Positions 17,152 through 26,280 of a stretch of 64,000 nt of DNA are shown here, in pieces; position 1 is the first letter of the stretch, and each line of letters opens with the position of its first letter. Below the pieces are notes generated by a model. It was not told where the DNA came from. It made no database searches and was given only the letters and a program-made list of their open reading frames with translations. Made by a program: the position numbers and the translations under genes. Origin of the DNA: Bin5 sp965242905 (lineage in GTDB: Bacteria; Chloroflexota; Anaerolineae; Caldilineales; Caldilineaceae); contig CBDETM010000002.1 in assembly GCA_965242905.1 (NCBI GenBank), positions 3,782,001 through 3,846,000 on the forward strand. Reading direction: 5' to 3'.

Positions 17152-18606
17152 GGGTGCATCCCAAATTGTTTGCTGGGTCAGGTAAACCTAAGGAGCGCAA
17201 GAGGGTTGAGTTGGTGCTGGCTAAGTAGTGTTGAGCGCAGAGCGGGCATAGCTTGAGCACCGAGACGAGACCAGCGCATACCAGATTGCTTGAGGCGCTG
17301 CTGGACGACATGTTTGCAGGCGGATTCGACGGTGCCACTGCCGATGGGGTAACCTGCCTTGCGGAAGAGGTGATAGCGCATACGCCAGCGATTGTGGAAG
17401 AGATAGAGGATGGCGTTACGCACGTCGTCAGGCAGGGGGCGTCCTCTTGGGTAGAGTAGGCGGATGTGGCGCAGAAGAGAGCGCAGACGACCTGTAATCA
17501 GGCGTTGTTTCTGGGCGGAGACCCATGCAGTCGCCTCTTCTGATTCGGTCTCGAATCGCTGTTGTGCGATCAGCCACAGCTTTTCGACAGCGTGCCACCA
17601 GTCGATGATTTCGACGCAGTTGCCATAGCACATGCGCACGATGTTCCAGATCCAGGCTGCGCCGTCATTGACACTGCTCAGATAGTTGGCATTCTCCACA
17701 CCGCGGCGACAGGCTTCCGCCCACTGCTGCTGTCCGAACTCGGTGGCATCCCACAGTCCTGCCCGATAGCTATGGTCGCTTAGAAGGGCGACGGCTCTGC
17801 CTGTCTCCGCATCCAGTTGATGGCGTACAGCTGACACGGTAACCAGTTTCACCTCTTTCCAGCCTTCCTCGCGGATATTGACCATCGCACCATCCATCGA
17901 TATGTTCATCACATCGCTCGCCGGCTCCACCCGCTCGCGCCAGACCACCTCTGTCTCTTTGCTCGCTACCTGAACCATGGCCTGCGCTTCTTGGGCTTGC
18001 TGCGCAACCAACCGCCCTCCATATTCCGTCGCCAACCGCTGCAGACTGTTCCTCGAAATGGACACATGCGTCAATTCCTCAAACTGCCTGGCCGCACGCG
18101 CAAAGGGAATCTCACTGCCCATCCGCAACGCTTGCGCTATCGTTCCCGGTGACCAGCTACGTTGCTCTATCAACCGAAGACGGCGGTCCAGGGGGAAAAA
18201 TCCCCTGTCCACATTCCGGACAGCGGCGATGGGTTCGCTTCACCTCTACTTGCCCTTCAGCATGGAGTACCGTGCGCGTGCGCCGTCCATTCGATTTCGT
18301 CTTCTGCCCACACTCCGCACATTCCACCTCCTCGTACCTCCCATCTCCATGTTGCAACAACATCTCCCCCAGCATCTCTCCCATCAACTCCCGCCGCTCT
18401 TGCGACAACTTGCCCGCGATCTCATCAAAACTCGCTTCAGGATGCTCTTCCCCCCAATCCCACATCGCCTCAAACATCTCCTCCGCACCTCGCATAAACT
18501 TCGCCTTCGCCTCTTCCCGATTCATCTTGCTTCCCCCTCTCTCTTCTCTTTTCTCCTACCTCAAGTCTACCTCCCTTCCGCCTCTCAAAAAATCTGGGAT
18601 GCACCC
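17152..18606 (-). mobile_element. ISKra4-type insertion sequence with 8-bp target duplication
   Basis: The 1,455-bp element has 16-bp imperfect terminal inverted repeats: GGGTGCATCCCAAATT at 17152-17167 and AATCTGGGATGCACCC at 18591-18606 (one mismatch). An exact 8-bp direct duplication TGCGTCAC flanks it at 17144-17151 and 18607-18614. It contains one transposase gene split by a frameshift. The exact duplication suggests recent insertion. Confidence 0.92.
17178..18525 (-). pseudogene. ISKra4 family transposase, split by a one-base frameshift
   Basis: The first frame (18525 to 18157, MNREEAKAKFMRGAEE) carries paired CxxC zinc motifs (CAECGQ and CPECGQ). The second frame (18212 to 17178) carries the catalytic part, including NISMDGAMVNIREEGW, a conserved DWWHAVEKLW region and IGSGTVESACKH with the catalytic Glu. 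Joining them across GGGG-TTTTT-CCCCC at about 18190-18205 gives CGQGFFPLDRRL, the usual reading. The shift needed is +1 (or loss of one base). It may be an inactivating insertion in a homopolymer, a sequencing error or programmed frameshifting. The total of about 460 residues fits the family. Confidence 0.85.
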
Positions 18607-18900
18607 TGCGTCACCTGCGTCTTGACATCTTGGTGGTTCCTCGTTTCGTCGCACATATTACCCCTACGGCGACCGAATTGCAAAGTGCGAACAGACGCTG
18701 GCGAAGCCACACAGAGGCCCAAAAGTCTTGGGGTTGCGCTGCGGGCGCTTGAATGCGTAAAGACGATTCGGAAAGTGTCAACTGGGCATGAGATTCGTGC
18801 CTAACTGAATCGGGATTGGAATCGGCAACTGCTGATAGAAGAGCCAAGGGTCTTCGCCACGACAGGCGAACGCAACTAGCGGAAACGAAAGGCACTTAAC
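18607..18900. other. Remnant DNA between two insertion sequences
   Basis: Joined with 16920-17151, this is the uninterrupted target of the ISKra4 element. No protein is recognisable in either half. Confidence 0.45.
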
Positions 18901-20011
18901 TGAGGGGTATGCATAAAGTGGATTTGACATAATCGGCCGGTAAGGGTTCTTCTATCGTTGCCAACGAATAGGAGGAGCCAGATGGCGAAATCGCCGCAAC
19001 TGACCGACTATGTCCGTCTCATTATCGAACTGTTTGACCGATTTCGACAAGAACGCAGCGCGAACGCAGGTGCGAAACTGGGACGACCGTTCAGATATAG
19101 CGAAGAATCGTTTGTCATATTCTTCATGCTGATGCAGTATCGGCGCATCTACGTTTGCAAGAGTCAGTGGCGCTGGCTGCATAAGCATCCTGAGGTTGTC
19201 GAGATGTTGGGCTGGGAACAGATTCCCCATTGCACAACGATTGGGCGTCGCTACAAGAGACTGTACGAACTGTTGCAGCGGTTTGTGCTTTACATCGGTC
19301 AGAACAGGTCAGGGCTGGCTGAACAGCTTGACCAGAGCCATCTGGTGGAAGACAAGAGTCTGTTCAAAGCCCGCGGCCCAGTCTGGCACGAGCGCATGCG
19401 CAAAGCGGGTCGGATTCCGCCCCGGTTGCGCAACCTGGATACGGATGCAACCTGGAGCAGGTGCGCCTATCATGACTGGGTATACGGCTACGGACTGCAT
19501 ATGACCTGCAATCAAGATGCCTTTCCTGCCATGCTGCAGGTGGAGACGGCCGCCGTCTCCGAAAGCCAGGTTCTGGACCAAAAGGAAGAACTGATTCTCA
19601 ACCAACTGCGGCCCCAGACTCACGCAGCTGATAATGCCTACACCAAGGCAATGCGCATTCGCAACTGGAAGCGAGATGGCGTCTTGCTGCTCACGCCGGC
19701 TCACAAATGGGTGCATGGTCGCTTTGCCCGGGCATATCACAGCTTCATCCAGTTGCCTGAAATGGTCAGACTCATGCGTAACCGCCGCATTTCGGTCGAA
19801 CCCCTCTTCGACCTGATTGCCAAAGTCATCGGCACCCATGCTCAGCAAAAACAGTTACCTGTAAGCTCTCTTGACAATGTCCGTTCTTGTCTAGCCCTCG
19901 CTACCCTTTCCATTCAGATTGCCATGATTGTCAATGCCAAATGGGGCTTGCCACACCGCAACATCTCTGACATCGCTACTGCTTTCCAGTGACACTTATG
20001 CACACCCCTCA
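18901..20011 (+). mobile_element. DDE insertion sequence with TGAGGGGT ends
   Basis: Terminal inverted repeats are TGAGGGGTATGCATAAAGTG at 18901-18920 and its near-complement CACTTATGCACACCCCTCA at 19993-20011. The flanks duplicate ACTTAACT (18894-18901 and 20011-20018). That is an 8-bp duplication if the ends start at GAGGGG, or 6 bp (CTTAAC) if they start at TGAGGGG. It contains a single intact transposase. I cannot assign the IS family securely. Confidence 0.85.
18982..19992 (+). CDS. DDE transposase (IS4/IS5-like)
   Basis: 336 residues from Met at 18982 (MAKSPQLTDYVRLI), with GGAGGAG just upstream. The N-terminal helical DNA-binding region runs to about residue 110. The catalytic core has LVEDKSLFKARGPVWH (first acidic residue), YGYGLHMTCN, AADNAY (second Asp) and ISVEPLFDLIAKVIG (Glu). 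The architecture matches the DDE_Tnp_1-type fold of IS4/IS5 relatives. The gene appears intact and fills the element between its inverted repeats. Confidence 0.85.
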   Translation: MAKSPQLTDYVRLIIELFDRFRQERSANAGAKLGRPFRYSEESFVIFFMLMQYRRIYVCKSQWRWLHKHPEVVEMLGWEQIPHCTTIGRRYKRLYELLQRFVLYIGQNRSGLAEQLDQSHLVEDKSLFKARGPVWHERMRKAGRIPPRLRNLDTDATWSRCAYHDWVYGYGLHMTCNQDAFPAMLQVETAAVSESQVLDQKEELILNQLRPQTHAADNAYTKAMRIRNWKRDGVLLLTPAHKWVHGRFARAYHSFIQLPEMVRLMRNRRISVEPLFDLIAKVIGTHAQQKQLPVSSLDNVRSCLALATLSIQIAMIVNAKWGLPHRNISDIATAFQ

Positions 20012-20089
20012 CTTAACTGTTAGTTATTGTGTACAGTTTCGATCCGCAAGAGCCTTAAACTTCACTCTGCAAGCCAGCCGAGGATCCCT

Positions 20090-20980
20090 CTACTCACACA
20101 CCACGCCATCCCCGTCTGGGTCGCGCATGTAGGGGTAGGCGGGGTGGTCGCTGCGGACGGGGGCGATGTTGTGGCGGCGGGCTTCGGCGCAGGTGATGCG
20201 GCCGTTGTTGTTGTCGTCGTAGAGGTCGAGGGGATGGCCTTCGGCTTGGGGGGTTGCGTTCTGGTTGGTTTGGGTGGGTGGGGTGGTGGTTTCTGCGGAG
20301 GCGGAGGCTTCTTCGGTTGGGGTGATGATTTGCATGGCGACGGAGGGGCAGGTGGTGAGGACGGCGAGGGCGGCCTGGGCTTCGCGGGGGTCCATGGCGA
20401 GGCCGTAGCGGCGCTTGACGGCGACGACGCGGTTGACGAACCAGCAACGGTTGAGGTCGGGGAGCCATTCGGCGACGTCTTTGGCGATTTTCTGGTCGCG
20501 GTTGAGCTGGGGGGAGGCGAAGGTGAGGTTGAGGGGGTCGCTGGCGAAGGCGAGGCGGGTGAAGATGTCGGCGGCGCAGAGGCCGCTGTCGTGGGCTTCG
20601 CTGCGGGCGACGATGTGTTCGATGTCGACGTCTTCGCCCCAGTTGAAGGTCTCGCCGGTGTAGGGGCTGTAGAAGGTGCCGCCGGTTTCGGCGACGATCT
20701 GGGCTTCGAGGCTTTGTGGGTAGCGGTAGTCGTCGGCGTCGTAGGGTGTGCAGCGGTTTTCGGGCTGGATGGGGATGCCGGCGAGCCAGTTTTGGGACGC
20801 GGCGGCGGCTTCGAGGGCGGCGAGGCGTTGGGTGAGGTCGTCCTGGGCGGTGAAGAGGCGGTTGATGCGTTGGGCGAGGTCTTCGAGGGTGAGGGTGCCC
20901 TGGGCGTGGAGGCGGGGGGCGGTGAGGAGGAGGGTGATGGTGAGCGCGGCCAGGATTGTAAGGGTAATTGTGCGTTTCAT
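20090..20980 (-). CDS. Secreted HNH nuclease with C-terminal Excalibur domain
   Basis: 296 residues. The Sec signal peptide is about residues 1-26 (ITLTILAALTITLLLTAP then HAQ). A short coiled coil of about 30 residues follows, then a DUF1524/GmrSD-like HNH nuclease core with DIEHIVARSEAHDSG and a downstream PLNLTFASPQLNRDQK, the His-Asn-Asn arrangement. A Thr/Pro-rich linker leads to a C-terminal calcium-binding Excalibur motif (MRDPDGDGVVCE); an EF-hand-like DLYDDNNNGRITCAEA precedes it. It probably cleaves DNA outside the cytoplasm, for nutrient use or competition. No immunity gene is seen beside it. Confidence 0.85.
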   Translation of the reverse strand: MKRTITLTILAALTITLLLTAPRLHAQGTLTLEDLAQRINRLFTAQDDLTQRLAALEAAAASQNWLAGIPIQPENRCTPYDADDYRYPQSLEAQIVAETGGTFYSPYTGETFNWGEDVDIEHIVARSEAHDSGLCAADIFTRLAFASDPLNLTFASPQLNRDQKIAKDVAEWLPDLNRCWFVNRVVAVKRRYGLAMDPREAQAALAVLTTCPSVAMQIITPTEEASASAETTTPPTQTNQNATPQAEGHPLDLYDDNNNGRITCAEARRHNIAPVRSDHPAYPYMRDPDGDGVVCE

Positions 20981-21105
20981 GTTTTTTCCCTGGGCTGCTG
21001 AAGGACCATCTTGGGGCGGTTGCGTTTCTGGCGAAGACCGGCACCGGTCATATTAACCGGATTCGGTCATGTTTTGTCAATTTTGGTTGGGGCGGGTGGG
21101 GGAGG

Positions 21106-21398
21106 GCACCCATAAGGGGTGGTCGTACGGTGGATGGGTGAATTGGGTAGGAAGGTAATCGTGGCGCGTACGAGGGCACCCACAAGGGGTGCCCCTACGG
21201 GGTGGATTGGGTAGGAAGGTGGTCGTGGCGCGTACGAGGGCACCCACAAGGGGTGCCCCTACGGGGTGGATTGGGTAGGAAGGTGGTTGTGGCGCGTACG
21301 GGGGCACCCACAAGGGGTGCCCCTACGGTGGATGGAGGTATTGCGTAGGAAGGTAATCGTGGCGCGTACGAGGGCACCCACAAGGGGTGCCCCTACGG
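21106..21398 (-). repeat. REP family 1 array, upstream of RAYT 1 (5 copies)
   Basis: Five units of 64-70 bp. Each has an 8-bp stem GGGCACCC/GGGTGCCC around loop ACAAG, followed by CTAC. Read on the minus strand the hairpin has a 5' GTAG foot, the hallmark tetranucleotide of REP sequences. The spacer between hairpins is itself conserved (GGATTGGGTAGGAAGGTGG, then TCGTGGCGCGTACGA). The last hairpin ends 13 bp before the RAYT start codon. Confidence 0.9.
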
Positions 21399-21410
21399 GG
21401 GGATTTTGGA

Positions 21411-21992
21411 ATGAGTTATGACCCGGAGATTCATCATCGCAGGTCGATCCGGCTCGGGGGGTATGATTATTCGAGTGCCGGGGCGTATTTTGTTTCGGTT
21501 GTGGTGCAGGGCAGGTTGTGTCTGTTTGGTAGAGTGGTTGATGGGGAGATGCGGTTGAACGGGGCGGGGGAGATGGTCCGCCGGGTCTGGGATGGGATGC
21601 CTGAGAGGTTTCCGTTCATCGGATTGGACGAGTTCGTGGTTATGCCAAATCATGTGCACGGAGTGATTTTTTTCCGGCAAGTTGTGGCAACGGAGGGGGC
21701 GCCTGCGAGGGCACCCACAAGGGGTCCCTTTACGTTTGGGGAGGTGGTTGGAGCGTTAAAGTCGGTGACCACTGTGGAGTATGGTAGGGGTGTGAGGGAG
21801 GCGGGATGGCAGCGGTATGATGGGCGGCTGTGGCAGCGGAATTTCTATGAACGTGTTATCAGGAACGAGCGGGAGCTCAATCTGATTCGGGAGTATATTG
21901 GCAGAAACCCTATGAATTGGGAGTCTTATCGGGAGAATCCCACCGGAACCAACGAGGGTGTTCAAGGATCGGAGAATCCCCTCGAGGACTGA
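21411..21992 (+). CDS. REP-associated tyrosine transposase (RAYT 1, Y1 HUH)
   Basis: 193 residues from Met at 21411 (MSYDPEIHHRRSIRLGGYDY). HUH motif MPNHVHGV (about residues 83-90); nucleophile region RNFYERVIRNERELN near residue 150, followed by IREYIGRNPMNW. These are the signatures of the IS200/IS605-like Y1 transposase clade RAYT, which acts on REP hairpins as single strands. Residues about 102-113 (EGAPARAPTRGP) are encoded by a degenerate REP copy inside the gene. It is flanked on both sides by REP family 1 arrays. Its nearest relative in the window is the RAYT at 27785. Confidence 0.92.
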   Translation: MSYDPEIHHRRSIRLGGYDYSSAGAYFVSVVVQGRLCLFGRVVDGEMRLNGAGEMVRRVWDGMPERFPFIGLDEFVVMPNHVHGVIFFRQVVATEGAPARAPTRGPFTFGEVVGALKSVTTVEYGRGVREAGWQRYDGRLWQRNFYERVIRNERELNLIREYIGRNPMNWESYRENPTGTNEGVQGSENPLED

Positions 21993-22022
21993 AGCCAGCA
22001 ACCGTTGATCGATGAGAACCAA

Positions 22023-23142
22023 CCAGGGCACCCACAAGGGGTGGTCGTACGGGGGGTGGGTGGATTGGGTAGGAAGGTGGTCGAGGCGCGTACGAGGGCA
22101 CCCAGAAGGGGTGCCCCTACGGGGTGGATTGGGTAGGAAGGTGGTCGTGGCGCGTACGAGGGCACCCAGAAGGGGTGCCCCTACGATGGATGGGTGGACT
22201 GGGGGGAAGGTAATCGTGGCGCGTACGAGGGCACCCACAAGGGGTGCCCCTACGGTGGATTGGGGGTAGGAAGGTGGTCGTGGCGGGTAAGAGGGCAGCC
22301 ACAAGGGGTGCCCCTACGATGGATGGGTGGACTGGGGGGGAAGGTAATCGTGGCGCGTACGAGGGCACCCACAAGGGGTGCCCCTACGGTGGATTGGGGG
22401 TAGGAAGGTGGTCGTGGCGGGTACGAGGGCAGCCACAAGGGGTGCCCTTACGGTGGATGGAGGTATTGGGTAGGAAGGTGGTCGTGGCGCGTACGAGGGC
22501 ACCCACAAGGGGTGCCCCTACGGTGGATGGAGGTATTGGGTAGGAAGGTGGTCGTGGCGGGTGCGAGGGCGACCACGAGGGGTGCCAGTACGGTGGATGG
22601 AGGTATTGGGTAGGAAGGTGGTCGTGGCGCGTACGGGGGCGCCCACGAGGGGTACACGTACGGTGGACGGAGGTATTGGGTAGGAAGGTGGTCGTGGCGG
22701 GTACGAGGGCACCCACAAGGGGTGCACGTACGGTGGATGGGTGAATTGGGTAGGATAGTGGTCGTGGCGCGTACGGGGGCGCCCACGAGGGGTGCACGTA
22801 CGGTGGACGGACGTATTGGGTAGGAAGGTGGTCGTGGCGCGTAAGAGGGCACCCACAAGGGGTGTCCCTACGATGGATGGGTGGACTGGGGGGAAGGTAA
22901 TCGTGGCGCGTACGAGGGCACCCACAAGGTGTGCCCCTACAGGTGGATGGGTGGATTGGGGAGGAAGGTAATCGTGGCGCGTACGAGGGCACCCACAAGG
23001 GGTGCCCCTACGGGGGGAAGGCGGGGTCAGGGAGTCGAGGCGCGTGCGAGGGCACCCACAAGGGGTGCCCCTACAGGGGGGAAGGCGGGGTCAGGGAGTC
23101 GAGGCGCGTACGGGGGCACCCACAAGGGGTGGCCGTACGGGG
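22023..23142 (-). repeat. REP family 1 array, downstream of RAYT 1 (17 copies)
   Basis: Seventeen units of about 60-71 bp, in the same orientation as the upstream array. Most keep the GGGCACCC/GGGTGCCC stem, the ACAAG loop and the GTAG foot. Some have changed arms (for example GGGCGCCC with loop ACGAG, or GGGCAGCC). Spacers are near-identical between units, so the array grew by tandem duplication. Confidence 0.9.
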
Positions 23143-23271
23143 TGAGTGTTTCGATCGAAACTGTCGGGAGGCGCGGGTGTTTTTATGGGTGACAACATCT
23201 GCGCCTCTTTGCTTGGCCAGGGGGCAGGTCAACTTGAACCGGTGCTGGCACATGCTCGGAATGTGCCGAGA

Positions 23272-23438
23272 CGCGGGGTGGGGGGGCGAAGCCCGGTCGC
23301 CGCGAGACAGCAAGTTCGTATTAGGCACACATTGCTACGGCGCGGACAGGAGAGGGGGCGTTGCGGGGGCGGAGCCCCCGCACAAGGGAGGGCCGAATAG
23401 GCCCGACCGCACGACTGCAGTGGTCAGTGGTCAGTGGT
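23272..23438. repeat. Interspersed double-hairpin repeat, copy 2
   Basis: Shares with copies 1 and 3 the left part (GCGAAGCCCGGTCGC, then CACACATTGCTACGGCG). It shares with all copies the GCGGGGGC/GCCCCCGC and GGGCC/GGCCC hairpins, CTGCAG and tandem GTGGTCA tail. It lies directly upstream of the acetolactate-synthase-like gene. Confidence 0.8.
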
Positions 23439-23508
23439 TGCACTTGGTGTTTGCCTTAGCGGGCCCGAACGAAATGCCGGCGAGCCCTGGGGCACACATT
23501 GGGAATAA

Positions 23509-25143
23509 ATGATTATGAAGACCGAACGTACCGGCGGCGAAGCACTGGTGCAAGGCCTGCTCTCCCACGGCATCGACACGATCTTCGGACTGCCCGGCGT
23601 GCAGGTCGACTATTTTTACAACGCGGTTTACGATGCCGGCGACCAGATACGCGCTATTCATTCGCGCCATGAGCAGGGGGCAGCCTACATGGCCCTCGGC
23701 TACGCGCTCGCCTCCGGGAAGACCGGCGTCTATGTTGTCGTGCCCGGGCCGGGTTTCCTCAACACCACGGCGGCGCTGGCCACCGCCTACGCCACAAATG
23801 CGCCCGTACTCTGCCTGGCCGGCCAGATCCATCAGGACCAACTCGGCCGCGGATTCGGCATGTTGCACGAGATCCCGGACCAGCTGGCCGTTATGCGGTC
23901 GTTGACGAAGTGGACACGCCGCGTCGAAACACCCGGCGAAATCCCGCGGCTCCTGGCTGAAGCGCTGAGCGAAATGCGTTCAGGCCGCCCGCGGCCGGTC
24001 GGGCTGGAGGCGCCTCTGGACGTCCTTGCCGACAAGGCGGAGTTTGACGACAGTCCCTTTCCCGTGACCGTGCGACGACCCGTGGTGGATACCGACGCCG
24101 TCGAAGAGGCTGCCCGGCTGATGGGGAAGGCACGCAACCCGGTGATAACTGTGGGCAGCGGTGCAATGGACGCGGGGGAAGAGGTCCGTGCACTGGCGGA
24201 AGCGCTGCAGGCGCCTGTCGTCGCCAGCGCGCGCGGGCGCGGCATTCTCTCCAGCCGTCATCCTTTCAGTCACACGTACGGCGTGGGTGAGCGGCTGTGG
24301 GAAGAGGCCGATGTGGTCATCGCCATCGGCACGCGAATGACCAAGCCGTTGATTCAGTGGAAGGGCCAGGACAATATGGCCTTGATTCGCATCGATATCG
24401 CGGCCGAGGAGTCGGACCTGATCGTCCCGGCGGATGTGACGGTGGCGGCCGACAGCAAGGAGGCCCTGGGCGCCCTGCTGCCAGTGCTGGCGCGCTACAA
24501 CCGGCCGCGGCCTTCGCGCGCGGCTGAAATGGTTGCGCTGCGCAAGGAGATGGAAGCGCTCTTTGACTCGTTCCAACCGCAGACGGACTTTGTGCGCGCA
24601 ATCCGCGACACTCTGCCGGATGACGGTATCTTTGTGGATGAGATCACGCAGGTTGGCTATGCCAGCATTCTGGCGATGCCGGTTTACGAGCCGCGTACAT
24701 TCATTACGCCCAATTATCAGGCGACGCTGGGCTGGGGACTCCCGACTGCGCTCGGCGCAAAGGTAGCGGCTCCGGAACGAGCGGTCCTCTCGATCAGCGG
24801 CGACGGCGGCTTCCTTTTTTGCGTAGGGGAACTGGCGACGGCCGTGCAGCATGGCATAAACACGGTTTCGGTCGTCTTCAACGATGGCGCATACGGCAAC
24901 GTGCGCCGCATGCAGAAGGAGCTCTACGCCGGGCGCACAATATCCTCGGACCTGGTGAATCCGGACTTTGTTGCCCTGGCAGAGTCCTTTGGCGCCTCAG
25001 GGGTGCGGGTACGGTCTGCCGACAGTCTGCGCGACGCGCTGACCGATGCTTATGCTGCGGACGCGCCTGTTGTGATCGAAGTGCCGGTGGGGGAGATGCC
25101 TGGGCCCTGGCGGGGCTTGTATCCAGCCGAGGTCGTGATTTAG
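23509..25143 (+). CDS. Thiamine pyrophosphate-dependent enzyme, acetolactate synthase-like
   Basis: 544 residues with the three-domain layout of the IlvB/benzoylformate decarboxylase superfamily. The N-terminal PYR domain has the catalytic Glu in HSRHEQGAAYMA (about residue 50). The middle domain carries VITVGSGAMDAGEE. The C-terminal PP domain has the TPP/Mg motif GDGGFLF...NDGAYGN (residues about 430-460). No small regulatory subunit lies beside it and the family includes decarboxylases and carboligases, so a true acetolactate synthase is not proven. It may be co-transcribed with the prephenate dehydratase 155 bp downstream. Met at 23515 is an alternative start. Confidence 0.85.
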   Translation: MIMKTERTGGEALVQGLLSHGIDTIFGLPGVQVDYFYNAVYDAGDQIRAIHSRHEQGAAYMALGYALASGKTGVYVVVPGPGFLNTTAALATAYATNAPVLCLAGQIHQDQLGRGFGMLHEIPDQLAVMRSLTKWTRRVETPGEIPRLLAEALSEMRSGRPRPVGLEAPLDVLADKAEFDDSPFPVTVRRPVVDTDAVEEAARLMGKARNPVITVGSGAMDAGEEVRALAEALQAPVVASARGRGILSSRHPFSHTYGVGERLWEEADVVIAIGTRMTKPLIQWKGQDNMALIRIDIAAEESDLIVPADVTVAADSKEALGALLPVLARYNRPRPSRAAEMVALRKEMEALFDSFQPQTDFVRAIRDTLPDDGIFVDEITQVGYASILAMPVYEPRTFITPNYQATLGWGLPTALGAKVAAPERAVLSISGDGGFLFCVGELATAVQHGINTVSVVFNDGAYGNVRRMQKELYAGRTISSDLVNPDFVALAESFGASGVRVRSADSLRDALTDAYAADAPVVIEVPVGEMPGPWRGLYPAEVVI

Positions 25144-25298
25144 CGATGCCTATGCCGGACTCTTGCACAGCGCATCCGCATTGCTGATTGCGGCGCAGAC
25201 CGTTGACTCGGCGCGCCGACACGGGCCAGCGGAGAACGGCGGTTTCTCGTTTTTTTGGCCGTATCTGCTTGCGGTTTCGCGACGGGAGGAGTGGTCCG

Positions 25299-26210
25299 AT
25301 GGCAGTGATCGTATTTCAGGGGGAGCATGGCTCATTTTCCGAACAAGCATGCCATCAGCAGTTCGGAGTCGGCGTCCACACGGTCTCCTGCAGGACGTTC
25401 GAAGAACTCTTTTCGACTCTGGACAACGATCGCGCCACTGTTGGCGTCGTACCGGTGGAGAACTCTGCGGCCGGCAGCATCAACAAAGCCAGTGACCTGT
25501 TGTTTAATCATGACCTGCGAATTCAGGGTGAGATCATTTTGCGCGTGGAACACAACTTACTGGCGATACCCGGCCATGGCGACAAGATCAAGAAGGTACG
25601 CAGCCATACCCAGGCTTTGTCGCAGTGCGAAGGTTTTCTCAACCGCAACAGTTTCGAGGCAGTTCCCTGGTATAACACGGCGGGCAGCGCCAAAGATCTG
25701 GCGGAGTGCCCGGAGCCAAATGTGGGCGTAATTGCCAGTTCTCTGGCCGCAGAGATTTATGGCCTGGAGATCGTCCGGCGGAACATTGAGGACGCGAGTT
25801 TCAACTATACACGTTTCGTTGTCATCGGGAAGGGCGAAGCGGGGCAGACAGATAATGCCAAGACGTCTGTCGTTTTTGCCACGCCACACAATCCAGACGG
25901 GTTGTCAGCGTGCATCCGGGAATTTGCCGACCGCAAAATCAAGCTTCTGAGGTTGGTGAGCCGTCCGCGCCGCGATTATCCGTGGCAGTATGTATTTTAT
26001 ATGGACATCGAGGGTCACTGGCGGGAGCCGGAGTGCGGCGCCGCTCTTCTTGGTCTGCTCAACAATGCGGCGTTTGTCAAGATGTTGGGCAGCTATCCCG
26101 CGGCGGTACAGTCGGTTGCGGATCGATACGTACGGAAGACGGTGTTGCAGGAGCAGGTGCAGGGGATACAAGCGGACACCACTATTGAACTTCCCGGCAT
26201 CGGCAGCTGA
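25299..26210 (+). CDS. pheA: Prephenate dehydratase
   Basis: 303 residues from Met at 25299 (MAVIVFQGEHGSFSEQA), with a GGGAGGAG ribosome site nine bases upstream; the longer frame adds an Arg-rich non-homologous leader. The dehydratase domain shows GVVPVENSAAGSIN and the catalytic TRF motif (NYTRFVVIG, about residue 170). A C-terminal ACT domain (KTSVVFATPHNPDGLSAC, then LLRLVSRP) should give phenylalanine feedback control. It converts prephenate to phenylpyruvate. It is monofunctional, with no chorismate mutase part. Confidence 0.93.
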   Translation: MAVIVFQGEHGSFSEQACHQQFGVGVHTVSCRTFEELFSTLDNDRATVGVVPVENSAAGSINKASDLLFNHDLRIQGEIILRVEHNLLAIPGHGDKIKKVRSHTQALSQCEGFLNRNSFEAVPWYNTAGSAKDLAECPEPNVGVIASSLAAEIYGLEIVRRNIEDASFNYTRFVVIGKGEAGQTDNAKTSVVFATPHNPDGLSACIREFADRKIKLLRLVSRPRRDYPWQYVFYMDIEGHWREPECGAALLGLLNNAAFVKMLGSYPAAVQSVADRYVRKTVLQEQVQGIQADTTIELPGIGS

Positions 26211-26280
26211 GGTGGATAGGGGAAAACCATACGAGAGTGCCGCGAAAACAGGATTCGGCCGGGGGAGGGAGGAAAGTCCT

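Noticed and set aside
22384..22998. Long Pro/Arg-rich reading frames across the REP arrays (also 28789-29381)
   Set aside because: They are translations of the GC-rich repeats in frame by unit length, with no start signals or protein-like composition.
21106..23142. CRISPR-like regular repeat array
   Set aside because: The spacers between repeats are nearly identical rather than unique, the repeat is a hairpin with a GTAG foot beside a Y1 transposase, and there are no cas genes.
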